Source: Klebsiella sp. WP3-W18-ESBL-02
GTDB taxonomy: Bacteria; Pseudomonadota; Gammaproteobacteria; Enterobacterales; Enterobacteriaceae
Direction: 5' to 3'
Assembly (NCBI RefSeq): GCF_014168815.1
Contig: NZ_AP021972.1
Coordinates: 3,162,001-3,226,000 of the forward strand
Length of the DNA: 64,000 nucleotides
Of this stretch, positions 26,640 through 34,612 are shown piece after piece. Made by a program: the position numbers and the translations under genes. The stretch's first letter is position 1. Each line of letters opens with the position of its first letter. The notes beneath the pieces were generated by a model. It made no database searches, had not been told where the DNA came from, and saw nothing but the letters and a program-made list of their open reading frames with translations.

Positions 26640-28082
26640 TTATGGCGCAGTACGGTGAATTTCCGCTACGCGCTTGCGTACGCCAAACCAGCCCGCGACC
26701 AGCAGAATGGCAATCAGCGGCAGCGCGGCAATAGTGTAGGTACCGTTCGGGTAGTCAAACGCCATCAGCACCAGCACGCTCAGCAGGAACAGCAGCGTCA
26801 GCCACGAGGTAAACGGCGCGCCCGGCAGCTTGAAGCTCACGTCGGCGGCTTTGCCCTCTTTGATGGCCTTACGCAGACGCAGCTGGCACACCATGATGAA
26901 GCCCCATGACGCAATAATCCCCAGCGAAGCGAAGTTAAGGACAATCTCAAACACCTGCGATGGTACCAGATAGTTGAGGAACACGCCCACCACATAGACC
27001 ACCAGCGTCGCCATAATACCGGCATACGGCACGTGCTGGCGGCTCATTTTGCTCATGAACTTCGGCGCCGAGCCGCCCATCGCCATGGAGCGCAAAATAC
27101 GCCCTGTGCAGTACAGGCCTGAGTTCAGGCTGGAGAGCGCCGCAGTCAGCACTACGATATTCATAATGCTGCCAATGTACGGTACGCCCAGCTTGGAGAA
27201 GAAGGTCACGAACGGGCTTTGCCCCGCCTGATAGGCCGTCCACGGCAGCAGCAGCACCAGCAGTACGACTGAACCAACGTAGAACAGACCGATACGCCAG
27301 ATGACGCTATTGATTGCACGCGGCACCATGGTCTGCGGGTCTTTACATTCACCGGCGGCGGTGCCCACCAGTTCAATGGACGCAAAGGCAAAAACCACCC
27401 CCTGCACCAGCACCAGCGCAGGCAACAGGCCGTGCGGGAAGAAACCGCCGTTATCGGTAATCAGGTGGAAACCGGTCGCGTTGCCGTCCAGCGGTTTGCC
27501 GCTGCCGAGGTAGACGGTGCCGACCACCAGAAACACCACGATCGCCAGCACTTTAATCAGCGCGAACCAGAACTCCATTTCGGCGAACCACTTCACGCCA
27601 ATCATGTTCATGGTGCCCACCACCGCCAGCGCGCCGAGGGCAAACACCCACTGCGGGACATCGCCAAAAGCGCCCCAGTAGTGCATATACAGGGCGACCG
27701 CGGTGATGTCGACAATGCCAGTCATCGCCCAGTTAATGAAATACATCCAGCCAGCCACATAGGCCGCCTTTTCACCGAGAAATTCGCGGGCATAAGAGAC
27801 GAAACTGCCGCTCGAGGGGCGGTGCAGCACCAGCTCACCCAGCGCACGCAGGATGAAGAACGAGAAAATACCGCAAACCAGGTACACCAGCGCCAGCGCG
27901 GGCCCGGCCATTTGCAGGCGCGCACCTGCGCCGAGGAACAGACCGGTACCGATTGCGCCACCGATCGCGATCATCTGTACCTGGCGATTACCCATCGCCT
28001 TGTGATACCCCTCTTCGTGGGCATTCAGCCAGCGTCTTTTCGCCGCGCGTTGCTCCGCGGCAGATGTGTTTTGTGTTTCCAT
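26640..28082 (-). CDS. ansP: L-asparagine permease AnsP
   Basis: 480-residue amino acid permease of the APC/AAT family with about 12 membrane segments. The N-terminal AAKRRWLNAHEEGYHKAMGN, IGGAIGTGLFLGAG and SFVSYAREFLGEKAAYVAGW are essentially those of E. coli AnsP. It ends at AEIHRTAP, whereas the E. coli protein as I recall it has about 15 more residues, so the cytoplasmic tail is shorter. Proton-coupled asparagine uptake in the inner membrane. AGGG ribosome site. Confidence 0.93.
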   Translation of the reverse strand: METQNTSAAEQRAAKRRWLNAHEEGYHKAMGNRQVQMIAIGGAIGTGLFLGAGARLQMAGPALALVYLVCGIFSFFILRALGELVLHRPSSGSFVSYAREFLGEKAAYVAGWMYFINWAMTGIVDITAVALYMHYWGAFGDVPQWVFALGALAVVGTMNMIGVKWFAEMEFWFALIKVLAIVVFLVVGTVYLGSGKPLDGNATGFHLITDNGGFFPHGLLPALVLVQGVVFAFASIELVGTAAGECKDPQTMVPRAINSVIWRIGLFYVGSVVLLVLLLPWTAYQAGQSPFVTFFSKLGVPYIGSIMNIVVLTAALSSLNSGLYCTGRILRSMAMGGSAPKFMSKMSRQHVPYAGIMATLVVYVVGVFLNYLVPSQVFEIVLNFASLGIIASWGFIMVCQLRLRKAIKEGKAADVSFKLPGAPFTSWLTLLFLLSVLVLMAFDYPNGTYTIAALPLIAILLVAGWFGVRKRVAEIHRTAP

Positions 28083-28370
28083 TTTTCCCTGTTACCTGTC
28101 TGATTTTAGGAGGACTTCAGGCCGTCGGCGGCGGAACGCAGGCCGCGACGGTCAACGCGATTTTTCCCGTCATTCTGCGTAGGGATAAAATCGCCGCGAA
28201 GCATCCTACCTGCAATTAATAAGCGGTGCAAAACATACGCGGGGGTCAGCGGCGACGCCGGCAGATAAAGCGCGCGTTGCCGCCGCTGAGCACAGCGATT
28301 TGCTCTGCGTCAGACCGCGCAGATTTCACGTTGTTGCCGCAATAAGGATCGTCTGTCGACAGGCAGAGAA
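28083..28370. other. Intergenic region upstream of ansP
   Basis: Together with the adjoining hairpin, 376 bp separate ansP from the next gene. The ansP promoter must lie here. No open frame with ribosome site or obvious operator seen. Confidence 0.35.
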
Positions 28371-28392
28371 AAGGCCTCTGCAGAGAGGCCTT
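28371..28392 (-). terminator. Rho-independent terminator of the membrane-protein gene
   Basis: Perfect 9-bp stem AAGGCCTCT / AGAGGCCTT with a 4-nt loop; on the minus strand it runs into TTCTCTG. It lies 67 bp after the stop codon of the gene at 28459-29064. Confidence 0.75.
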
Positions 28393-28458
28393 GGGGAAAG
28401 AGAAAGCCGCAAGAAAACTTAATTTCGTCGAATCAACTTAGCGCTAAAAATATATTTT

Positions 28459-29064
28459 TCATTCAGAACGGTGCGTTGCCGGAAAAAGATTAACCGATGC
28501 CCCCAGGCACAGCATATAACCAAACAGCTCGCAGCCCTCTTCAACCATATTTTTAACCACACGAACATAGCCGTCCTGTAAAATAGAGTGCCAAAGCATC
28601 GACATGCCAAACAGGCGAGAGAAAATAAGAATTGCCAGCAGGCCCGAGATCATCAGCCCGTACGACGGCGTGGTGGTATACTCAACCAGCTGCACGAGTA
28701 CCCGCTGCGGACGGCGAAACGTGTAGGCTATCGTCACCAGGCTGACCGCCAGCGCAAACCACAGCCAGCTGCCGTGGTGGATAAGGTCAAAAACCGCGTC
28801 CAGCTCGCGAATGAGCATAGCCATAAAGAAGCCGGCAATCAGGATATGACGCTGTCGCGCGATGCGCGCTTTACGGGCGCGGAAAAGGTGTATCACCACG
28901 ATGCCAAACAGAATGCATTCCTGGACAATTTCGGTGAGTGAATCTTCCGACAGGTCGTTTTTAAAAATATTCACATCAACATGCAAACAGAGAACCGCCA
29001 CCACCACGGCCGCAGCCAAAAAAATAACGCGCAATAATAAATTAACTAAAAGCATAAAATTCAC
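28459..29064 (-). CDS. Integral membrane protein of unknown function
   Basis: 201 residues from a GTG start (an ATG three codons later is equally possible). Five or six hydrophobic segments are visible (LLLRVIFLAAAVVVAVLC; CILFGIVVIHLF; ILIAGFFMAMLI; LWFALAVSLVTIAYTF; GLMISGLLAILIFSRLFG; GCELFGYMLCLGASVNL), with basic loops such as FRARKARIARQRH. No family recognised with confidence. Monocistronic, with its own terminator and an A+T-rich upstream region. Confidence 0.75.
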   Translation of the reverse strand: MNFMLLVNLLLRVIFLAAAVVVAVLCLHVDVNIFKNDLSEDSLTEIVQECILFGIVVIHLFRARKARIARQRHILIAGFFMAMLIRELDAVFDLIHHGSWLWFALAVSLVTIAYTFRRPQRVLVQLVEYTTTPSYGLMISGLLAILIFSRLFGMSMLWHSILQDGYVRVVKNMVEEGCELFGYMLCLGASVNLFPATHRSE

Positions 29065-29225
29065 TACATTTTATAAAACGTTAATATTACTGCGCCCACC
29101 TTTCTGTAACTTATCGTTCTGTGCCACATCCTCTCGATATTTAACATTACATGCTATTAACCGGCAAGATTATTTAAACCACACAAACAGCATTGTTAAA
29201 ATAATCGCTAAAAAACGTCTATTTA

Positions 29226-29909
29226 TCATGTTGCATTTTCATACGCATAGCGGCACAGCGTGTTAATGCCGCGCTCTGGGCTTTTAATACCGGTATGGAG
29301 ATAGAGCGCTTTTGCCTCATGCACCCAGAAGCTGCCCCCGGCTCTCGCCTGCGCATGAAACAGCGTCGCCTGCGGGTACATGGCAGACAAATTCCCTTTA
29401 CTGAAGCCAAACCACTTGCGCGACACCTCGCGCAGCTCGCGAGTCGTTAGCAGCCGTCCGCCGAGGCGGTGGCAGCGCTCGCGGGCTTCTGCAAAATTAT
29501 CATCGACCGCACCGTCGCCCACCAGCCAGACGCCGAGCGTAAAGCGATAGCGCTGGGTATCGCCGGTTTTGCGATTGTGCATCGTCAACACCCCTTCTCG
29601 CTCACTCGCCAGCGGGCGCCTTTTCATACGCAGCGTCACTCGCCCTTCATGATGTGCCCCGACTTCCAGCCAGCCATGGTTAAAGCTAAAGGTAACGTCA
29701 TTCAGATTGAGTCCTTCATAATTACTGCTCATGGTGACGGTCGCGCCGGTAAAACCGGCGGTCAGGATACTGGCCGTGCGAAAACCGGGCGTGCTGGGGG
29801 CATGAAAGCTGATGCGCCGGAACTCATCGCGCATCTCAGCCTGCGCCGCCAGACCCGCTGACGGCAGTAAAAGCGCGGCCATCGCGACGGCCCACGGGGA
29901 AATCATCAT
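29226..29909 (-). CDS. Exported protein with intimin/invasin-type lectin-like C-terminal domain
   Basis: 227 residues from the paired ATGs at 29909/29906 (AGGA upstream), which give a clean signal peptide MMISPWAVAMAALLLPSAGLAA. A longer frame upstream has no export signal at its start. The C-terminal part FAEARERCHRLGGRLLTTRELREV ... GGSFWVHEAKALYLHTG ... INTLCRYAYE has the Cys/Trp pattern of the adhesion (C-type-lectin-like) domains at the tips of intimin/invasin-type proteins, here without any outer-membrane barrel. The two Cys would form one disulfide. A free periplasmic or secreted carbohydrate-binding role is inference. Confidence 0.65.
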   Translation of the reverse strand: MMISPWAVAMAALLLPSAGLAAQAEMRDEFRRISFHAPSTPGFRTASILTAGFTGATVTMSSNYEGLNLNDVTFSFNHGWLEVGAHHEGRVTLRMKRRPLASEREGVLTMHNRKTGDTQRYRFTLGVWLVGDGAVDDNFAEARERCHRLGGRLLTTRELREVSRKWFGFSKGNLSAMYPQATLFHAQARAGGSFWVHEAKALYLHTGIKSPERGINTLCRYAYENAT

Positions 29910-30096
29910 CTGCACACATCCTGTCGTCGCTAGCGAAAACCCTGATGCTGACAGAATAGTGTGACGCATTGATAAATAAAGATAATTTACATATTCTGAC
30001 GCTTTAAAACCGCGCGTGCCCGGCAGTACTACCGTTCCGGCATATCGCGGTTGAATGGCCGATGAACAAGGGGAAGATTGGGAAAGACGTCGCCCG

Positions 30097-30408
30097 CTAC
30101 AGCGACTGTTCCAGCTCGCGTAGAAATTCGGCAATGACCGACTCGTTGCGCTTGTAATAGGTCCAGGTCGCGACCTTTTTACTGGTCAGCAGCCCTGCCT
30201 TGTGCAGCTTATTAAGATGCGAAGAGATGGTCGGTTGCGACAGCGCGGTTTTATCCTGAATAAAGCTGGCGCATACGCCGTCCTGCTGCGGATCGAGCAA
30301 ATGCGGATAGTCGGCAAAATGACGAGCAGGCTCGCGCAGCCAGTGGAGGATCTCCCGGCGCGTGGGGTTAGAAATGGCTTTCAGAATATCGTCAGTATTT
30401 AGCGGCAT
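30097..30408 (-). CDS. ArsR-family winged-helix regulator
   Basis: 103 residues from the ATG at 30408 (MPLNTDDILKAISNPTRREI). The ArsR fold is plain: ISNPTRREILHWLRE, SQPTISSHLNKLHKAGLL (recognition helix), VATWTYYKRN (wing). There is one Cys (GVCASF), so no classical two-Cys metal site; it could sense an electrophile or other ligand. It lies 90 bp after the old-yellow-enzyme gene in the same direction, so the pair probably forms an autoregulated unit of the kind seen with NemR-NemA. Confidence 0.85.
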   Translation of the reverse strand: MPLNTDDILKAISNPTRREILHWLREPARHFADYPHLLDPQQDGVCASFIQDKTALSQPTISSHLNKLHKAGLLTSKKVATWTYYKRNESVIAEFLRELEQSL

Positions 30409-30498
30409 CAGGCTGGCTACGGCAAGAAAGATGGGCTGTACATTAGGCAGCGTGCCCACAAAAGTCAATGCGGGCGACGTCTGCCGCCCGCATTGCGC

Positions 30499-31626
30499 TT
30501 ATTTCGCGCGGTAAACCGGGTAATCGGTATACCCGGCAACGCCTCCGCCAAACAGGGTATTGCGATCCACCGGGTTCAGCGGCCAGCCGTGGGCGATGCG
30601 CGCCGGCAGGTCCGGGTTTGCAATAAAGGTACGACCAAAACCGAACAGGTCGCCCAGCCCGGCATCCAGCATACGGCTGGCTTTTTCTGCGGTGTATTTC
30701 CCGGCATACATCAGGACGTTACGGAAGGTTTCCCGCAGCGCATGATAAAACTCCTGCGGCAGATCCGGCGCGTTATCCCAGTCGGCTTCGGCGATGGACA
30801 GGTAGGCAATACCCAGCTCATTAAGCTGGCGAGCCGCCGTAATGTAGGTCGTGAACGGATCCGGCTCCACCAGTCCCAGATAGACGCGATCTTCCGTAGT
30901 GCTTTCAAACAGCGGCGCAAAACGCACGCCCACGCGCTCTTTTCCTACAACCTCAATCACCGCCTGGGTGACTTCACGCAGGAAGCGCAGACGATTATCA
31001 AGGGAACCCCCGTAAATATCATCACGTTGGTTGGTATGCACGGACATAAACTGGTTGATCAGGTAGCCGTTGGCCGCGTGCAGCTCCACGCCGTCGAAAC
31101 CGGCCTCCATCGCGTGACGCGCGGCGGCGGCGTACAGCGCCACCAGCTCACGGACTTCATCGGTGCTGAGCGCGCGCGGTGCGGACGGCGCAGCCAGCGC
31201 GCCGGTACCCGGCCCGGTTTCGATAAACACTTTCACATTGGTCGCCGCAATGGCTGACGGGGCGACCGGCGCGCCTTCGGCGGGCTGAAGAGAGGTGTGC
31301 GAAACGCGACCGACGTGCCACAGCTGGGCAAAGATCACCCCACCCTGCTGGTGAACGCGATCGGTGACTTTTTTCCAGCCCGCGATCTGTTCCGGCGTGT
31401 AGATCCCCGGCGTCCAGGCATAGCCCTGACCACGTGGTTCAATTTGTGTGCCTTCGCTAACCATAAACCCGGCGCTACAGCGCTGGGCGTAATATTCTGC
31501 CATCAGGTCGTTAGCGACGTTGCCCGGCTGGCCGCTGCGCGAGCGGGTGAGCGGTGGGAGGGCGATGCGATTTTTCAGATTGAAGGCCCCAAGCGTTAAG
31601 GGGGTGAACAGCGCGGCGTTTTCCAT
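30499..31626 (-). CDS. Alkene reductase, old yellow enzyme family (NemA-like)
   Basis: 375 residues from the ATG at 31626 (GGATAAG upstream; an ATG at 31638 is an alternative). FMN barrel signatures: NRIALPPLTRSRS, IFAQLWHVGRVSH, ELHAANGYLINQFM (His-Asn substrate pair), DIYGGSLDNRLRFL and FGRTFIANPDLPARI. This is the class I OYE pattern (Thr in PPLTR). NAD(P)H-dependent reduction of activated alkenes, quinones or nitro-compounds such as methylglyoxal-derived electrophiles. Followed by an ArsR regulator. The second OYE of the window. Confidence 0.92.
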   Translation of the reverse strand: MENAALFTPLTLGAFNLKNRIALPPLTRSRSGQPGNVANDLMAEYYAQRCSAGFMVSEGTQIEPRGQGYAWTPGIYTPEQIAGWKKVTDRVHQQGGVIFAQLWHVGRVSHTSLQPAEGAPVAPSAIAATNVKVFIETGPGTGALAAPSAPRALSTDEVRELVALYAAAARHAMEAGFDGVELHAANGYLINQFMSVHTNQRDDIYGGSLDNRLRFLREVTQAVIEVVGKERVGVRFAPLFESTTEDRVYLGLVEPDPFTTYITAARQLNELGIAYLSIAEADWDNAPDLPQEFYHALRETFRNVLMYAGKYTAEKASRMLDAGLGDLFGFGRTFIANPDLPARIAHGWPLNPVDRNTLFGGGVAGYTDYPVYRAK

Positions 31627-31705
31627 GATCTTATCCATTGCGGGTTCTCTGGCGGGCAACATCGCCCGCCGACGGTGAAACGCAGGCTACGCCTTATATC
31701 GAAAC

Positions 31706-31736
31706 ATTTCAATATTTATATATTTCAATATTTGAA
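31706..31736. promoter_or_regulatory. Direct repeats / palindrome upstream of the OYE-ArsR unit
   Basis: ATTTCAATATTTa (31706-31718) and ATTTCAATATTTg (31722-31734) repeat with a 16-bp period; the second is part of the palindrome TTCAAtatTTGAA (31724-31736). A+T-rich inverted repeats of this size are typical ArsR-family operators. It lies between the dhaF stop and the OYE start. Confidence 0.5.
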
Positions 31737-33569
31737 TTAATGACGCTCTTGCTCGCCCCCACGGCAGACCAGCCCGGTCGCAACAGCGTTGCGTGGCCCT
31801 TCCGTGCCGCGGATATTCCCCTGACCGGCAACAACCCCGTAGTGCGACAGCGCATCGGTAATCAACTGCGGTATTTCAAAATCCAGCGACGAGCCGCCGA
31901 CCAGAACGACAAAGGCGATGTCGCGGATCTCGCCTCCAGGCGATACCTGACGTAGCGCGCGCAGACAGTTGGTGACAAATACTTTTTCTTTTGCCTGCCG
32001 GCGCACAAGGCGGATTTTTTCCAGCGATGTCTGGTTATCGATGGGCACCAGCGTGCCGTTTTTGATATAGACCACCCTGGCAAATACCGCAGGACTGAGC
32101 GGTTCGCGGAAAAATTCGACGGCGCCGTTTTCATGGCGAATGCTGAACAGGCTTTCCACTTTCGCCAGCGGGTATTTTTTGATTTCCTCTGCCAGCAGTA
32201 AATCACTTAACCCCAGTTCGGTTTTAATCAACAGGCTCACCATATTACCGGCCCCGGCCAGGTGCACCGACCTGACCTCTCCCGCCTGATTAATGGTGGC
32301 GGCATCGGTTGAGCCTGCGCCGAGATCGAGAATCGCCAGCGGCATATCGCTGCCCGGGGTGGTCAGCGCACCGACGATCGCCATGTCGGCCTCAACGCCA
32401 CCCACGTCGACCCGCGTCGCCAGCTGCTGGCTCAGCTCATTGGCAATCGCTTCCATTTGCAAGCGGTCTGACTTCACCATGGCGGCAATCCCCACCGCAT
32501 TTTCCATCGAGAACTCTCCCGCCAGCCCGCCCTGAACCTTGCGCGGAATGAACGTATCAACCGCCAGCAAATCCTGAATAAAGACGGCGTCCATACCGTG
32601 ACCGCTCAAGGACGCCATCACCTGGCGCACGCGCTCCAGCATCCCTCCGGCGTGCGTACCGGCTTCCCCGCGAATATCACGGACTGGCGCGCAGCCCGAA
32701 ATCACCCGCATAATGGCACCGGCGCCGTCAGCAACATCGACCTGCACCGTGCGTTTATCGCCACGCACGGTGATATGCCCCGCCGGAATCACCCGAGATT
32801 TCACATCGCCCTGAGGCGTTTTCAGCACCACCGCCGAACGATTGCCTATCAGCGCCCGCGCAACGGGCACGATCATCTTCGTCTCTTCAGGGGTCAGTTG
32901 AAACCAGGTGGCGATACCATAGGGGTTAGAGAGCAATGAAATAACCTGCCCGGTCGCGGCCACCTCAACCGCCGCCAGCACCCCTTCCGGGACCTGCTCA
33001 ATGAGCGTCACCTCATCGACGATCGGCAAGGTGCGTTGCAGACGATTGTTGATCAGCACGCCGTCATCCTGTTGCAGGATCACCGCCACCACGTTAATGC
33101 CGCGATCGAGCGCGGCGTTTAGCTGCCACGCCGCCTCCATAAAATCAATCTGGCGGCCGATTAGCGGGATCCAGCCTTCGTCATAACGCGCCCTGGGCAG
33201 CGATGCCAGATGATTGAGGCTAATGGTGGTGCCCACGCCCAGCCCTTCGCCACCGGGGGTCTGCGGATTGTGCCCAATCATCGTCGATTCAGTGATGATG
33301 GTCTCGGTGATGGTTTCCATGGCCACATCACCGATCACCGGTGCGGCCTCATTGAGATAGACGCGTTCCAGCGCCTGCGGACTGCGGCCCGCTTTTTCCA
33401 GCGCCTGATGGAGCGAGGCGATCACGCCGTTGATGTTCTCGCGCGTACCTTTGGTACCGGTCGTGGCAACAATACCGCTGGCCAGAAAGCGTGGTCCGTG
33501 TGGTGTGGAGTCCGCTAATGCCACTTCCGTGGTGGCATTGCCGATATCAATTCCCGCCATTAACGCCAT
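31737..33569 (-). CDS. dhaF: Glycerol dehydratase reactivase large subunit (DhaF)
   Basis: 610-residue ATPase of the diol/glycerol dehydratase reactivating factor family (actin/Hsp70-like fold). MAGIDIGNATTEVALA (nucleotide-binding strand), TITESTMIGHNPQTPGG and ILDLGAGSTDAATI, then FVVLVGGSSLDFEIPQL are near-identical to Klebsiella GdrA/Citrobacter OrfZ. With the small subunit DhaG it exchanges damaged cobalamin for fresh adenosylcobalamin in DhaBCE. Gene order dhaB-C-E-F, with 11 bp between dhaE and dhaF. Confidence 0.95.
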   Translation of the reverse strand: MALMAGIDIGNATTEVALADSTPHGPRFLASGIVATTGTKGTRENINGVIASLHQALEKAGRSPQALERVYLNEAAPVIGDVAMETITETIITESTMIGHNPQTPGGEGLGVGTTISLNHLASLPRARYDEGWIPLIGRQIDFMEAAWQLNAALDRGINVVAVILQQDDGVLINNRLQRTLPIVDEVTLIEQVPEGVLAAVEVAATGQVISLLSNPYGIATWFQLTPEETKMIVPVARALIGNRSAVVLKTPQGDVKSRVIPAGHITVRGDKRTVQVDVADGAGAIMRVISGCAPVRDIRGEAGTHAGGMLERVRQVMASLSGHGMDAVFIQDLLAVDTFIPRKVQGGLAGEFSMENAVGIAAMVKSDRLQMEAIANELSQQLATRVDVGGVEADMAIVGALTTPGSDMPLAILDLGAGSTDAATINQAGEVRSVHLAGAGNMVSLLIKTELGLSDLLLAEEIKKYPLAKVESLFSIRHENGAVEFFREPLSPAVFARVVYIKNGTLVPIDNQTSLEKIRLVRRQAKEKVFVTNCLRALRQVSPGGEIRDIAFVVLVGGSSLDFEIPQLITDALSHYGVVAGQGNIRGTEGPRNAVATGLVCRGGEQERH

Positions 33570-33580
33570 TATGCCTACCC

Positions 33581-34012
33581 TTAATCTTCTTTTTTCCGCA
33601 GCTTATCGCGCTGGCGATAAACCTCCGCCGCCTCGCGGACAAAATCCGCGTTGACCGTGGCCTGATACTGCTGTTCCAGCTCGTCGGCAATGGCAAGCAG
33701 CTCCTGTTCGGAAGAGCGGTACGGGCGCAGCGCATTGTAAATTTCGAGGATCCGGCCATCGGGAATCGCGATCAGCTCCCCGGCGCGGCGCAGATTGCGG
33801 GCTATCGCATGGCGGTGCATCTGTTCAGCTATTTGTGCCTGATATTCCAGCGTTTCCCGTGAGATACGCACATCCTGCGGCCCAATCTTCCCGGCAAGGA
33901 CATTTTCGAGGGTAATCTCGGTTAACGGCTTACCGGTAGGCGTCCGGATGCGTTCCGGGCAGCGGGAGGCCAGCGGATAATCGGCGGCAGTCATCGTGGT
34001 TTTATTGCTCAT
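33581..34012 (-). CDS. dhaE: Glycerol dehydratase small (gamma) subunit
   Basis: 143 residues, family length. YPLASRCPERIRTPTGKPL and LTEITLENVLAGKIGPQDVR are diagnostic of PduE/DhaE. Part of the (alpha-beta-gamma)2 B12 enzyme. Its start overlaps the dhaC stop by 4 bp. Confidence 0.95.
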   Translation of the reverse strand: MSNKTTMTAADYPLASRCPERIRTPTGKPLTEITLENVLAGKIGPQDVRISRETLEYQAQIAEQMHRHAIARNLRRAGELIAIPDGRILEIYNALRPYRSSEQELLAIADELEQQYQATVNADFVREAAEVYRQRDKLRKKED

Positions 34013-34599
34013 ACGTCCTCCCGGGTAATGTCAATCTTCAGCGCGACAGGTTTGGCGTTCGGCACGACGTGCTTAGTTTCTTTAATGTGGAACAACGCTG
34101 CTTTTGCCATAAATTTCGGCCGCACCATCTGGTCGTTCACCACCGGTACCGGCGATGGCGATTCTTTACGGGCATAACGTGCGGCGTTTTTTCCTATCTG
34201 GCGGTAGGTTTCCAGGGTAAGTAACGGAGCCTGCGAGAAGAGCTCCAGATTACTGAGCGGCAGCAGGTCACGCTGGTGAATCACGGTTGTACCTTTGGAT
34301 TGGATACCAATACCGATTCCTGAACCGCTCAGGTTGGCTGCATCCCAGGACATAAACGAAACGTCCGAGGTCCGTAATACCCTGACCACTCTGGCATGGA
34401 GCCCTTCTTCTTCTACACCGGCGATCAGTTCCTTGATAATCGCTTTATGCGGCATATCAATCAGCGTGCGATGCTGAAATTTATCAAACGCCGGGCCGAC
34501 GGCAATCACCACTTCGTCCACGCGTTCACCCGCTTTCGCGACCCCGTTCTCGACCAGGTTAAGCGTAAAAACCGGGCGTTTACTCTGTGTTGTATCCAT
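34009..34599 (-). CDS. dhaC: Glycerol dehydratase medium (beta) subunit
   Basis: 196 residues from the ATG at 34599 with GGGGA upstream; a longer frame reaching into dhaB is rejected. RTSDVSFMSWDAANLSGSGI and IQSKGTTVIHQRDLLPLSNL match PduD/DhaC and contact the lower face of adenosylcobalamin. It lies 13 bp after the dhaB stop. Confidence 0.94.
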   Translation of the reverse strand: MDTTQSKRPVFTLNLVENGVAKAGERVDEVVIAVGPAFDKFQHRTLIDMPHKAIIKELIAGVEEEGLHARVVRVLRTSDVSFMSWDAANLSGSGIGIGIQSKGTTVIHQRDLLPLSNLELFSQAPLLTLETYRQIGKNAARYARKESPSPVPVVNDQMVRPKFMAKAALFHIKETKHVVPNAKPVALKIDITREDV

Positions 34600-34612
34600 T
34601 GCGTATCCCCGT

